Positions 1 to 12,710 of a stretch of 64,000 nt of DNA are shown piece after piece (within the stretch, counting starts at the first letter, position 1; the number at the start of each line of letters is the position of its first letter). The stretch comes from Portulaca oleracea. Lineage: Eukaryota > Streptophyta > Magnoliopsida > Caryophyllales > Portulacaceae. Below the pieces are notes generated by a model, which was given only the letters and a program-made list of their open reading frames with translations, was not told where the DNA came from and did not search any database. Both the position numbers and the translations under genes were made by a program. Where the stretch lies: assembly GCA_029582165.1 (NCBI GenBank), contig CM055875.1:30500644-30564643 (forward strand), written 5' to 3'.

Positions 1-784
1 CCCTAAACTGAAGTTGAGGGGTTTTGGTTGACTTAGGAGTGCTACTTGGCTGGTGGGTTTCCTGCCGACTTGTTGAGTTTGTGGGCATGTGTCCTTTTCT
101 GTTTTCTTTGCCTCTTGGTGATCTTTTTTGTTGTTCTTTTCTTTTCATCATATCTGCCAGTCTTTTCCTTTCCCCTTCCTTTTCTTTTTTTTTATTCCTT
201 TTTGGTGTTTTGGGACATAGTTCTATCCTTTTCCGTTCTTTTTCTTTTTTTAAGAAATGATTATTGTTGGAGGATTATATTTGTGTGGATATCTTATTTA
301 ATGCATTTTGATTTCGTGTTTTAAGTGATTTTTGTTATTGTATTAGTATCTATGACCTTTTTTGTATGCAAACATGTGACTTAATGAGTAGGAAGAATCT
401 ATTATGATGATAAATTATTGTATTTTAATATGATTTGATGTGTTGTTCGTAGTTACAAGAATGCCTAGTCACTTATTTGATGCCATATTTAGCGTGTTTT
501 CAGAAAATATGGTTCTAAAATTATTTTCAAGTATTTTGAGCAGACGTCTGCGTCGTATCTGAAAAGCCTATGCCTTCAGCTTGAAGCCCATGCTCGAGCT
601 CTAGGACAACGTTTTTAATCTAAGCATATTAATGAACGGCATGACTTTGATGCCTTGTTTGATGAACTGTGAAATATTTATTTTTTGTGCCGCAGCAGCT
701 CTTATAGTTGCAGCTTAGTCATTAGAGAACACGCCAATATAGCATGCCAATTTGTCAATGATATGTAGCTGCTGCGGCCTCTTT
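1..784. other. gene-free stretch upstream of the RF2 exons
   Basis: No exon, RNA gene or transposon end could be recognised here. The sequence is T-rich with short open frames that resemble no family. The 5' exons of the release factor gene that follows could lie in this stretch or before the window, because the recognised exons begin in the middle of the protein. Confidence 0.3.
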
Positions 785-1223
785 AGGGCTTGCTTGTGAG
801 GAGGGTAAAGGGGGGTTAGGAGGGGTTAAGGAGGGTGCTTACTCCTTACCCTTGCTTGGGAGGGGAGTGAGAGAGGGTAAGGAAGAGTAAGAGGGAGTGA
901 GGTTTACCCCTCTTTACCCCTCTTAACCCTTATTTTTTTAACACCCCAATTTGGGGTGTAAAGGGGTGTATGATTAAATTATAACATACATACAATAAAA
1001 AATGACCATATTACCCTTAACCCTAATTGAATCATAACACACACACATCCATCTCTCTTCAACTCTCTCTCTCTCTCTCTCTCTCGCACACATACACACA
1101 CATCTCTCTCTATGTCATCTCTCTTTCTCTCTCTTACACACACACACCTCTCTCTCTCATCTTTCTTTCTCTCTCTTACATACAAATATCTCTATCTCTT
1201 TCTCTCTCTTACACACACACACA

Positions 1224-1258
<35 letters not shown>

Positions 1259-1408
1259 TACATACAAATATCTCTCTCTCTTTCTCTCTCTTACACACAC
1301 ACACACACATTTCTCTCTCTCTCTCTCTCTCTCACTCGCATCTCTCTCTCTCGCTCGCATCTCTCTCTCTCTCTCTCTCTCTCATTTCTCTTTTTCTCTC
1401 TCTCTCAT

Positions 1409-1453
<45 letters not shown>

Positions 1454-1514
1454 GTGTGTGTGTAAGAGAGAGAAAGAGAGACAGATATGTGTATTTAAGA
1501 GAGAGAAAGAGAGA

Positions 1515-1557
<43 letters not shown>

Positions 1558-1816
1558 GGGAGAGGGGAGGTTGGAGAGTAGAAAGTGAATCAGTATTAGA
1601 GCAAATGTATGGGTATTATATTGAATTACATATAATGTGAAAGGGCAAATATGTCAATTAACATTTTACTCTTATGAACTCTCCAAATTGTTCTCCCAAG
1701 CAGGGGTAAGCAGTTTACCCTTATGAACCCTCCCATACCCTCACCCTCACCCTCACCCTCACCCTCCTTTACTCCTATGAACTCGTACTCTCCATTTTAA
1801 CTCTCCTCCCAAGCAG
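785..1816. mobile_element. MITE-like inverted-repeat element filled with microsatellites
   Basis: The left end (GGCTTGCTTGTGAGGAGGGT) and right end (ACTCTCCTCCCAAGCAG) are imperfect inverted repeats. Both arms hold related G-rich/C-rich tracts of the type GGGTAAGGAGGG on the left and CCCTCACCCTC on the right. The interior is a long (CT)n/(CA)n block followed by (GA)n. There is no coding potential. No clean target-site duplication was found, so the superfamily is open. It lies upstream of the first recognised release-factor exon, probably in an intron. Confidence 0.5.
1031..1556. repeat. compound (CT)n-(CA)n-(GA)n microsatellite
   Basis: Runs of CTCTCT alternate with ACACAC at intervals of about 60 bp (near 1040-1400), then the tract switches at about 1410 to GAGAGA up to about 1550. 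The two halves are complementary, so a strand could fold into a long hairpin. Open frames across it on both strands are artefacts of dinucleotide repetition. Confidence 0.9.
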
Positions 1817-2092
1817 AGTGTTAGTGTTATTATATGCATCTGGCATTAACTTGCAGTAATCCTCTCTGTCAGACAGAGAAATACTGCAGCATTGTGCAAT
1901 CAATGTTGCTCCATCATTTCCATATTCTTGTCAAAGGCCTCATTGCCCATCAGCATGCTGAAACTGACCTCATTGCTTGTTTTATTTTGTGGAAGTTGCT
2001 CGTCATTGTTTTCATTTTCCTTGTGTCATTGTATTTTGAAGCTCCTTGCCTTGTTCCTTGTAAATGATCTATCTCATGTTTGTGTCATGTAG

Positions 2093-4833
2093 GAGACAAT
2101 GAAAGCGTTGCTTAGAATGAGACAAGAGTCAAAGGAGAAGGAGCTTGAAGCTATGTTATCTGGAGAGCATGATTCCTCGTCTTGTTTCATTGAGGTCACT
2201 GTCCACCAGACATGCTCGTGCTTGATACTTCCTTGCTCATTGTCCTTAACTGTTTGGGTTGCATTCCCTCGTGGATATTCTTATTTCATTGTTTGTTTCA
2301 TGGTTGACTGCAACATCTCTGGGCTTTAGTTATTGTATTGTTATGCTTTCATGTCTGTTCATCATGGACTATATCTATGTTAGCTGTTGAGAATAGTGTG
2401 AGTGCAATATCCATGGAGGGCCTTCAATATTACAGCATTCATGAGTAAGAAAAAAGTAAAACCCCTGCTATAAACTTATTATGGGTTGAAGGTAAATAAG
2501 TTTGGTTTCTTACGCTTGTAGACCTTAAAAAGGAAGCGAGATGTCAGATTTGAATATTGTTGTCCTCCTGCTGTTGAGTTCTGAATCAGAATTCATCAGT
2601 AGGCTGCATGAATTGCTTAGCAAAAGTTCTGAAGCATGATATCAGAGTCTGTGCATCATCATACTAGGACTTTTTTATTTGTTTATACATGGATTACATG
2701 CCAGATCTTGTCATCACCCTCCTTTTCCCAAAGCAAACCAAAAAAAAAAATAAAAATGAAGAGACAAAATCTGTAATGTTTGTTCTGCTTGATCATGAAT
2801 TTAAATGGCCGTGAATGGATGCACATTTGACACTATAAGCTGGATGCAATACAAAACATGCCAGGGAACTTGGACATTCTTCTTCTTTGCTGCCTTCTTA
2901 AATCAGAACATTTAGTTCAAACTGCAGCTGTTGCAAATCTCAAAAGACATTATCATCAGTAGGGTAAATGATAGAATATTCAGGTAATGTGGAGGTTGAT
3001 AAGTGTTGATTCCATAGTTTGATCTAGACAATGGTCTGGCTTTTTCTTAGGGTAAAAAATGTAGCACTGTAGCAGCATCAATTCATTGAAGCTTATGTGG
3101 TGCCTGCAGACCCTTGAAAAATGAGTTGAATGTTGAACCTTTTTCCCTATCATCTTGAATAAACTTCTTATGGAAATAGTGTGAGAAACACCAGCACAAG
3201 GCTCCGCAGAAGTCAAATATTCCAAAACTGAATTGCACAAAATAGCAAATTCTATGCATAAAGTTGGGTATATTGTTTGTTTCCTAATATTTATCCCCCT
3301 TTCCCCAAATTATCCTTGTAATACTGTTGTACAAAAGATAATGAGTTGTCTTTATATCATGTATGTCATGGGTGAGAAGAGAATAACAGAAATGATTTGG
3401 GTGGTGCAGGTTCAAGCTGGCGCTGGTGGCACAGAGAGCATGGACTGGGCTTCCATGGTCATGCAAATGTACAAGTCTTGGGCTCAACGACGTGGTTATC
3501 AAGTCAGTGTCGTCGATGAAATGGCTGGGGATATTGCAGGAATCAAGGTCTCGCTCCTTGTTTTGTTATGCTCTCCATTGTTAGTTGTGACTTGTGAACA
3601 ACCATGAACAAACAATAATGAATGAGAATATGGATAATTGCATGGCATACAAACAGCAATAGAGGCAATGGAGGCTGAGCAGAGATAGCCCTAGAACAGA
3701 TTTGGGTAGGATGGATATGTAATATCCCTTCTCATTCACAGGAGGGATACTGCCAAGAGCTTGCATGTTGGTGGCATATAAACTTCATGTGCGAGTTGTC
3801 CCAATTTCAAAACCTGGAGCCATCCATTTTTTTTTCCGGTTTTACAGAAAATTGGAACTAGGCCGATCTACATCTTCATTTACTTGTTTGTTGCTTCACG
3901 AGGCTTTCTCTTGTGTTTTTGATGAAAGTCTTGAAATGATTTGATGTGCAGCGAGCAACACTCAAGGTTGATGGTGAATATGCATTTGGGTATGCAAAGG
4001 CTGAAGTAGGAGTTCACAGACTGGTGCGCATATCGCCTTTCGATAGCGCAAAGCGGAGGCACACATCATTTGCTGCTGTGGCAGTTATCCCAATCCTGAA
4101 AGACGTGTCTTCACGCGTGCAAATCAAGGAATCAGATCTGCGCATTGAGCGCATGCGTGCTGGTGGAGCTGGTGGCCAGCATGTCAACACAACTGAGAGT
4201 GCTGTCAGGATAACCCACATTCCTACTGGGATAACTGCTACTTGTCAGAATGAAAGGTATATGTCTTTTTCCCATCTTCGTTCACCTTTATTTCTCTCTA
4301 TTTCAGCTTGTGTTTATTTTCTTTTTTTGTGTGTGTTTTGCAGATCTCAACACCAAAACAAGGCTTCGGCTATGGCGGTTCTCCAATCTCGGGTAGACCA
4401 GCTTGAGATGGCTCGCCAGGCTCAGATGAATGCCCAGCACACTGAATCACTTACAGAAATCAGTTGGGGCAATCAGATTAGAACTTATGTTCTTCATGTA
4501 TGCACCTCTTACCCACTTCATATTATAACCCCATCCCACCCCCAGCCCTCAAAAGTGGACCACTTCTACAGGGGGGAAATAAAAGAAAAAAAAATGTCAA
4601 ACAGTGCAATTTATCGTCACTTGGTGATTGAGTTGTGAGAGTTTATTCAATATTTTGTGGATTTTGAACCATATTGACTGTCCTTTTGCTGTGACTTATT
4701 GCAGCCATACCGAATGGTGAAGGATCTTCGGACAAACCATGAGGTTTCAGACCCTGATTCTGTCCTTGATGGTGATATTGATGGTTTCATCCTCAGCTAT
4801 TTGTCTGCATCACTAGACAAAGATGACAAATAG
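2093..4833 (+). CDS. peptide chain release factor 2, mitochondrial type (3' five exons)
   Basis: Class I release factor that reads UGA/UAA stop codons and triggers peptide release in organelles. Predicted exons are 2093-2194, 3410-3547, 3952-4256, 4344-4497 and 4705-4833; all junctions are GT..AG and join in frame to 275 residues ending at a TAG. Exon 2 starts [13 protein letters not shown]. Exon 3 carries the RF2 stop-recognition tripeptide SPF (in [16 protein letters not shown]) and the catalytic GGQ ([18 protein letters not shown]). Exon 5 ends in the [17 protein letters not shown] region. The [13 protein letters not shown] and [11 protein letters not shown] wording is like alpha-proteobacterial RF2, so I infer a mitochondrial rather than plastid protein. 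The usual N-terminal helical domain (about 100 residues) was not recognised, so the gene is 5'-incomplete here. The transit peptide cannot be judged. Confidence 0.88.
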
Positions 4834-5461
4834 TCTCTCCCTTTGTATGTTCATACATGTCAGAAAATAATTCACTCTGAAATTTTGATCGCGCAACTTG
4901 ATCTCATGGAGGCCCAAGAAATCGCAATTAGTAGCTAGTGTATCTTTGGGGATTTCGTGGGATCTGAAAGTAGACCTAGGATGAGCTCGTAGCGTTATAC
5001 AATTGGATTGTGTAGGAAAACTTGGGATTTTGCTCTTGGCTGATATTCTCATGATAATATATAGTTTTGATTGAAGTGCATTATCAGCACTGGTCACACA
5101 TGATTTTGTATACTATTGTTAACTCCTGCTGGTTTTTAAGAAGCGAGTTCTTCGTCTTCCTGCACTTGTAAACTTCATTTAATAGCAGTGCCCAAATGAG
5201 GTGATTGACATGTAGCTGTCAAGCTCAGGAAGCACTCCAAACATCAATATGTAATGTAATTTATAACAGCTTATCATACAATTGCCATATGAAAGTTGAT
5301 AGTCAGACAATTCATCCTAAACATTAAGTAGCAATAATCCTGCTCATCAATTAGGAGCAGTTTCCAAATGGTTCCCTTTGGGAGTACCACCTGCTAAACC
5401 TTAACACTGGAATAATCAACCTACTCAAAGTCTGAAACTGACTATGCTTTTGCCTCTCCTA
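4834..5461. other. intergenic space between convergent genes
   Basis: About 630 bp between the stop of the + strand release factor gene and the stop of the - strand TRF-like gene. It must hold both 3' UTRs and polyadenylation regions. No motif was strong enough to mark. Confidence 0.6.
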
Positions 5462-8077
5462 TCACCACGGAGCTCCTCCTCCGAAAGAACTGTGGGCCCC
5501 GTAATCCCAGCCTCCGGATTGATCAAAGCCCATGTACGAAACATCTGCAGAGCTGAAGTTCCCTGTTGGTGCAATCTGCTGCAGCTGGTCCATACTATAA
5601 TCGTACTCCTGTTGCATTCCATAACTCACCGGCTCGAAGTTTGCATTGTTTGTTACATCAGGAAAACTTGCACCGCTGGAGTAGGCCCCCTGATGCTGCA
5701 ACAACGCAGTAGGATCCACCGGGAAGTTGCTGAAGTTATTTTGGACAGGAAAATCCACTGCTATATTTGATTCGAAACAAGAGGAGAATGATTAATATAT
5801 ATGACGACCGGGAAGTTGACGAATAAAAGTAAAGAGTATAGATGTTTAACCTGAGAGAGGCGAGGTAAGGCCAAGGTACCCAAGCGAGTTGGGTTGCTGA
5901 TGCTGAGTTGCAGTATAATTTGACAACAAGTGCTGTTGGTCGGGGATGGTATGATCATTGAAGGACGGCTGACTTGCGAACTGGATTTCGTTGAAGAGAG
6001 GAGAAGCTTGTTCTGGGAAGGGTTGTTTGCTCAAACTACGGAGCCTGGAATCCGCCTGTAGCAGCTTCTCGTACTGCTTCTCCAGCACTCCTTCTGGAAA
6101 CATCAGTGTGTGTCTCCTGCACGATACGGAGCAGAAATAATAAGTAGACATCTAAAACATGCCATACCCAAGTAAGTTATTGTATGATCCCCTACATTTG
6201 GTACTACTTCCAGACATTGTGAATAAAATGACATACTTGTACAAGGAAGCTTGGCAGTTAGTAAAGTCAGATGATTGTTCCCAATTGGTATGCTTCCTGG
6301 GCTGAGGATCCACCTCCTTAAAGAACAAAGGACTCTTCTCCAGCTGCACCACAACATCCATGCGTTATTCGTTACAGATTTGAATTAATTAAGGTTTTTG
6401 AGAGGGTGTTTAACTAATTGGTAACGAACCATGATGTCGAGAATCGCAGGGGCATCTTGGAGGAACCTGGCTCGAATGGCGATAATGTTAGACCATTGGA
6501 ACTCAATCTTCCTCTTGAGGTTCCCATCCAAGACTTCCCAAACCAACTTCTTCTTCTTGAAGTAACACTTTGCCACCAAGTCGCCTTCATACCTCGACAA
6601 CATCTGCTTGCATCATGCTGTTTTATTACGAGAAATGTATGCGTGTATGAGTTAGGGAGGTTAGAAAGAGGACCTTCCAGGCTCCAATCTGTAGAGATAA
6701 AGCAGGGAAATTAGCAGCCTTGAGCTTTTCAGGGGAAACAGGGGAGCCACTGTCATCAGGCCTCTTTGTCTTCTTGTTCTTGTATGAGCCTAACTCGTTC
6801 AGAGAGCTTAGAAATGATGGCGTCTTCGTCAGCTTAAGTCCAACTCTTCCTTCACTTCTCATCGCTCCTTCAATATCAAGTGCCTACATTTAAACCCGCT
6901 TCATCAATTCATTCATTACTACTATTACTACCTGTGTAGTAATAAATGAGGTCCCAAGTTTTAACACGTTGTATCATATTGTATTGTATTTTGTATCGAC
7001 AATATACGATCTTACTACATGACGTGTTTACGTGATAGCTTGGTTAAAGTATTGTTTTTGAACTTTTTTGGCATACATGGTGAAAATAGGAATGAAATCC
7101 ACCCAATAATCATAGTAGATATATTAGCAATAAAAGACTGGATTTTGTAACATATTCCAAAAATGAAGCTAAAGGTGATATTAAAATATGATTAGCACAA
7201 GTTAAAAGGGAGTTCAAACTAGTTTAAAGAAACAAATCAAGATGATGAAAAGGCATTAAGATGACATATTCTTCCAAGAAACAGATAACCCTTTACACAT
7301 AATGCTGTTGATCAACAAAAAAGTTAAATGCATGTGTATCAAACCACCTCATATTATCATATCCTTACTAGAACTTGCATTCTCCTTGACTCCCTTGACC
7401 TTATTTCAAACATCATCACAATTAAATATATATCTATATGCTCCAACACTTACAAATATCATTGGACAATTACAAAATGTATTTTAATTATAAGCTCGAG
7501 ATTCATAAATTCAAAATATTTGCCGCTATTTTTTTTTATTTAAAGAGTTAATCCCCCATTTTCTTCTGGTCAAAAGCTATAGACTCATATCTAGTGTACA
7601 ACTCAAACTTTTTTGTACTTCTATATTTCTTTCTAACATGGTTGAATTATCATTTGTATGGTAAAACTAGAGTAATCCCACACTTTATCTTTTCCTTTAT
7701 TCTAGCCATTTACACTGTTTGTAGAGTAAGAGAAAACAGAGTATACAAATCCTATAGAAACGGAGGCATTTTTTAAAATAGTTTCTCTAGTTCAGAAAAA
7801 GGGACAACCCATAATTTGAAAATAAAAAACAAAAATGAATGGTGAGGCTGTAAAAAAAGACCAAAAAACAGAGTAAAGGGGTAATTACCGGAGCATGTTG
7901 GTGAACAGTAGAATGATCAAAGGAAGCAGAGTCAGAAGCAACAAAAGGATGAGAATCGTAAAGAGAATGTTGGTTAAATTCAGAAAACTCTGGTTGAGAA
8001 TCAAAGTTAGGATGGCCATTGTTGTAGTAATCGTAGTGGTTAAAGAAGCCACTGAACTCGTCACTCCCAGAACTCAT
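5462..8077 (-). CDS. TRF-like/ASG1-like family protein, six exons, complete
   Basis: Predicted exons on the minus strand: 8077-7889, 6883-6674, 6603-6430, 6343-6237, 6116-5851 and 5760-5462; they join in frame to 414 residues. The start is the ATG giving MSSGSDEFSGFF. Residues 1-63 are acidic and Tyr/Asn/His-rich. Around residue 80 is LKLTKTPSFL, then the conserved core KLKAANFPALSLQIGAW, SRYEGDLVAKCYF, KKLVWEVLDG and KIEFQWSNIIAIRA (about residues 114-178), then PLFFKEVDPQPRKHTNW and FPEGVLEKQYEKLLQADSR. The C-terminal third is Gln/Ser/Asn/Tyr-rich and ends FGGGAPW. This core matches, from memory, the plant family annotated 'TRF-like' that includes Arabidopsis ASG1. Family members are nuclear/stress-linked but their biochemistry is not settled, and older labels such as helicase have no support in the motifs. 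The exon 6 acceptor is a NAGNAG (TAGCAG). Confidence 0.85.
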
Positions 8078-8262
8078 TTTCACTCTCTATCAACAATCTA
8101 AATTATAATCCTAATTATAAGATTTATTAAATCTTGGGGGTATTTTTTTTTAAAGTGAAAAACGAAATTCTAGAGAGAGAGAGAGAGAAGAGAGGAGGGT
8201 GATGGAAGGGGAGGTTTGTTTTGAGGAGGCAATGAGGTGTTGAGATATCTGATATCTCTCAG

Positions 8263-8269
8263 TATTTAT
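8263..8269 (-). promoter_or_regulatory. possible TATA box of the TRF-like gene
   Basis: On the minus strand the sequence ATAAATA lies about 190 bases upstream of the ATG. It is followed by a CT-rich leader (GA repeats on the + strand at about 8172-8190), typical of plant 5' UTRs. It is a weak, position-based call. Confidence 0.3.
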
Positions 8270-8270
8270 G

Positions 8271-10559
8271 TCAGCTGAGAAGAAGCCTTTTTTTGTCTCT
8301 CTCTTGAGTGTGGGGCCCGTTATGATGATTTCACTTGACACCTTTTGCAAATCCTCATCCTTCTCTTCGCTTGCTTCTCTATTCTATTTAGCGGCGCTGG
8401 CGATGTTTTCTTATTTTATTTTTATTTTCGTAATTTCTTTCATCAACTCAAGTTGAAGTGGATTGTCTTGTTCCCACAAAAATTGGGATGTAAGCAAACA
8501 AATATTGGGGGTATTCTTCAAACTTATGTCGAATCATTGTCAAAGTGTGTATACATGATTTGTTTGGTTTTTATTTATTAATGTTTTCTTGATACCTAAA
8601 TATATCCATTAGGCTAATAAAGTATGTACATTCAAAGCAATCGGCGAGGCTTTCATCAAATGTCCGGCTCATATGGATGAGGTGAGTAGAAATAGAATCG
8701 GCCCGGTAGCAATACATCTGGAAAAGGAGGGAACATGGCTACAATGTTGTTTTGGGAGTCATTTAGGAAGAGGCAACACACACTTCAACATTGCGGCCTT
8801 TGATGTCTACCTAGTCATGCCGGAGATTTTAGTGATTTTCTCTTTCCTTTGTCGGCTGACTTAGTGACTACATCTACGTTGGATTGCTAATGTAATTACT
8901 TTCATTGAACATCTTTATGAAGTCTGGCGTTCAAAGATATTTTTATAGAAATGCTCTAAAGTTAAAAGTTAAGAAAGATTTTGTATGAACCTAGTACCTG
9001 AATTTGTTTGATTCGAAAAAATCGGTTCAGTCATAAATTTTTCATCCGAATTTCGACCACTGACCGAATTAACCAAATATTGAGCACAATATTTCTCTTT
9101 TTTTCTATTGTCTGTACCCAATTTTGACCTGAAAGAAATTAGTTTCGTCCAAATTTTCCAACCTGCTCCGTCTTAAAAAACAAAAACTTAATTCAGACGT
9201 TAATTTCTCGTTTAAATTTTGACATTGACCGAATTGGACCGATCCAAATTTTTGCCATCACTATCCTAAACTCTATATATGGTTATACATGAACATTATA
9301 TAATTTATTTAGATGTCCACGGTTATATGTATTACAAAAAATTATTTGATGAAGCTCGAGCACATTCGTTTGGGACTTATCAATGAGCTCTTAGTAGCTC
9401 TGTTGATATTTGCTGCACCAATTCGTGGGAGCAACGTAGATATGCATGTCTGGTTTCCTCCATCCCTTATGTGCTGAGAGATCCATTGAGCTTTCCCTGA
9501 CATATAGGACTAAGTGAATGATCCGACTTACCAATGTAAAAATAAAAACATTCATTTGCTACTCAATCTAAATTGGACTTAGTTTGACCAAGTTTGACTT
9601 GGTTACTAATCAAAAAACCAAAGTTAGCACAGTTTGACTCATTTGTATCTCTATATATATAATATGCACAATATAATTTCAAGATTGTTTTAACTTATAC
9701 AAGTCATAATGCCAATTTACCCACAACAGATCATGTAGTTATTTAATTTTTTCTTTGCCAAGTAAATTAAAAAAACCAGCTTTGTCGATCCGTATGTTGT
9801 ATACAATAGCGCGCATTTGGATGAAGGATAAATGATGAGAGTGAAAATGACATGAGAAAGCAAAGTGGAGATCAATGGAAAAACTAAAAAAAAAAAAAAA
9901 AAAAAAAGCATGATCAGTATGCCTGTAGTTGAATGCCACACCACATGTACGTATGGCGGCTGACAATGATAGAGCAGCCTATCAAAACATGCATTCAAAT
10001 GAAATCTATGTTCTCTAACTTTATACTATCATTTATTTATTAGTATTTCTATTTTCTATAACCTTGCTTTACATCTTTACCCTAGCCTTTCATGTCATAT
10101 TTATAGATCCGTACTGGCTATCGTATTGGATTTCACTAAAACGAGACATGCTGAATTTATACATCACCATCATTGTACCAGTTTTATACCGTTTTATCTT
10201 TATGCATAAAAAAATTAGAGTAAAAATAATCATTTTTTTGGCCAAAATAGTTTATTAGCATATATAATAAGTAATTACCATCTAGATATTACATCTGTTT
10301 TTTTAATGAGCGTGTTTGTTGGTTTTTGAACATCCTTAACTTATAATATATGTACTTTACTGATTCTATATCCAATAAGCTAGTTTAGCCGAAGTTTAAT
10401 ATTACATACTAATGGATAAGCAGAAACCCACCAATTATCTATATGTCGCAAAAATTTTATAGCTAATTCTAAATCTGTCATAATATCGATATTTGCTATC
10501 GATTCCTCCTTGCATATTTAATCGCCAAAAATACCACTTCTAGTTCTGTATGAGCCGCT
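8271..10559. other. AT-rich intergenic region
   Basis: No gene or clear transposon was recognised. It contains a poly-A run (about 9886-9907) and short repeats of the TTGACTTGGTT / GACCAAGTTTGAC kind around 9580-9640. The short open frames (for example 8673-8864) match nothing I know. Confidence 0.5.
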
Positions 10560-11300
10560 GAAGTCGCCCAAAAACCTAATAATCCCCCAGTCCCTGTATG
10601 TTCATGTGGTTCCTTCGACACTTATCCAAGTTGCTGCTGCTCTCTGTGTCCCAGCTTGCCAAGCTCCATCAACAATATAGTAGCCGGTTGCTACTTCTAA
10701 GTCCTCAACATTATATATATATTCATCAGATTGTCCAGTGGTGTTATGATGCTTTCTCCAATCCCTAAATTGTTCCTTCCATAGATATCCCTCTTCAAGT
10801 GACATTGCAAGAATATTTTCCAGGAGGAATGTGGTAATTTCCATATTGTCAATTTTTGCCAGGTTTCGAACTCTCCATATAACTCAAGGTACTACCACAA
10901 AAATTAGCAATCTAGTCCCCCCATCCTTGTCCGTATTCATCAAATGCTTCAGCCAATCCTCCAACCACTTCCGCCATTCCAAGCCTGTACCCACATTTTG
11001 TAATCCTACTAGGTACGTTGACTTTCCAAAAATGTTTCGCTACACATCGCAATCTCTAAACAAATGTGACATTGTTTCTAGTTTTGAATCCTGGCAACAA
11101 TGAAACCCTTGGATCCTTCCTTTTTGTCGACTATCCCAAATTGGCAATCCGTGGTTTGCACATTTTCATATGAACAATTTCCATTTTGTGGAATATCTGA
11201 TTGCCAAAATTGTTGCCAAATGGTAACCTGATCACCTGATAACTCATGCTGAAACAATTTCATTTTAAGACCGATAGCATAATAACCTCATTTTACTGTG
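10560..11300 (-). pseudogene. decayed LINE fragment (ORF2 C-terminal part)
   Basis: Read on the minus strand, broken frames give the zinc-binding domain seen at the end of plant L1-type ORF2 (IWKCANHGLPI ... ETMSHLFRDCDVAKHFW) and, near 10640-10680, DGAWQAGTQRAAATW, which looks like the start of the RNase H-like domain (D-G-A-W motif). Frames are interrupted many times. The reverse transcriptase portion is not present next to it. An LTR of a miniature retroelement lies at its upstream side. Confidence 0.6.
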
Positions 11301-11308
11301 TACTTGCT

Positions 11309-11503
11309 TGTTAGGTGTTCACTCCAACGTAGAGTATCCAAGGTGAGAACCCACTTCAACCAATGCTCATGGTAACAAGTTAATTGAGGGTACATCTTAA
11401 AACTAATTGGTGTTAAGAGAAGTAGCACATTTGATGTATATACCATGCCCTTTCGCTTTAATCTTCGGACGTGGGACTTCAAACTCATAGGTGAATCCCA
11501 ACA
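11309..11503 (-). mobile_element. solo LTR of TRIM family A
   Basis: On the minus strand it starts TGTTGGGATTCACC and then follows the family A LTR seen at 12534-12710 and 42476-42676 (shared pieces include AACACCAATT, TTTTAAGATG, TTAACTTGTTACCATGAG and CCTTGGAT). The 3' end is altered, ending CACCTAACA instead of CTCCTCAACA, so that boundary is uncertain. No clean target-site duplication is visible. Confidence 0.6.
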
Positions 11504-12144
11504 AGCAGTACTTTCGAACATTTTTTTCATTGATTCAATCACACTTATTAGCTCTACTTCTATCGTTAAATGTACGGGGTTTCAAAGTTCTCCTATCAAA
11601 AAGGATGATTTAATGTGTCAAATTTATCTAACGTTAATATTTACAAAATAGTACAAAGAATATGATCATTTTATTAAAGGAATTGTTTATATAAATGAGT
11701 AGACAAACCATGAATTAGTATAAAATATACACAAATCATGTTTGATAATAATATTTAGAGGTTAATGAGAAAAAAAATATGAATAGGTTTAGGATTAAAA
11801 ATTCTAACCTTTAAAGATATTAATTTATAGAGTCTTGCTATCAATTTTTTTTTTGTCCAATTACCACCAGTATACATTTTTAGTTTTACCAAACAATTGT
11901 CTGCATATATAACAAATTTTACTTCCTGAATCGGGTCCGTGGACCCCATTGTTTTAGTAGTTGATCCGCCACTGTCAAAAACTATATAAAGTAATAAAAC
12001 TAATTTATACTTATACTTTTTGACAAATATAGAATTATGCATACAATATGTATTCACTATTACTATTATGCTTGATATTATTAGGTTATCACTTGTATTT
12101 TTTTGACGTTGCATCGAACACCTAACATGCACATACACAGTAAA

Positions 12145-12710
12145 ATTAGAGCCTATGGTTTGTTCGGCCGACGCAAGGTGCAGGAAGGTGGTCCCGTAAG
12201 AAGTATCATGGAGGAGCATGGACCACATGATGCGCGCGGCTAAAACTCATGAGGCAGAGTGGTGGCATGAGACTCTGATGGAGTAGGGTGTAACTTTGTG
12301 ATGGAAAGCGCCGTGCGGCTATGGTGGCCACATGACGTGTGCATCTAAGACTCTGAGGTAGAGTGGTGGCATGAGACTCAGGTTGAGTAGGGTGTGGTTA
12401 TGTGGAGTAAGGTGCGACTATGGTGGGTTCTTGATGGTGAGGTAAAACCTTGGCAAGAAAAGAAGAGGCTTCCAATCAAGGGGGAGTGCATGTGGATGTG
12501 GGTTGTAAGAAACTCATATGTGAAGAGTGAGATTGTTGGGATTCACCCATGAGTTTGAAGTTCAACATTGAAAGATTAAGGTGAAAGGGGTTAGTATATA
12601 AGTCAAGTGGGCTACTCCTTTTAATATCATTTGGTTTTAAGATGGAATATCACTTAACTTGTTACCATGAGCCTTGGTTAAATAGGATCCCGCCTTGGAT
12701 CTCCCCAACA
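12145..12710 (+). mobile_element. TRIM family A, internal region plus 3' LTR (5' LTR lost)
   Basis: The segment 12145-12533 matches the internal region of the family A copy at 41015-41384 (AGAGCC.ATGGTT then Gly/Arg-like GTGCGGC, AGAGTGGTGGCATGAGACTC repeats and a purine-rich end). It is followed by a 177-bp LTR at 12534-12710 that begins TGTTGGGATTCACCCATGAG and ends CTCCCCAACA, with 7-bp terminal inverted repeats. It carries no protein. The element is truncated just after where the primer binding site would be. Confidence 0.7.

Noticed and set aside
1027..1581. Long open frames on both strands over the CT/GA repeats
   Set aside because: Ser/Leu or Arg/Glu dipeptide runs produced by dinucleotide repeats; no start context or family match.
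1834..2092. Upstream RF2 exon just before 2093
   Set aside because: Frames here do not resemble the RF2 N-terminal helical domain, and no convincing donor/acceptor pair could be chosen.
8673..8864. Possible small gene after the TRF-like promoter
   Set aside because: 63 residues, no family resemblance, and AT-rich non-genic surroundings.
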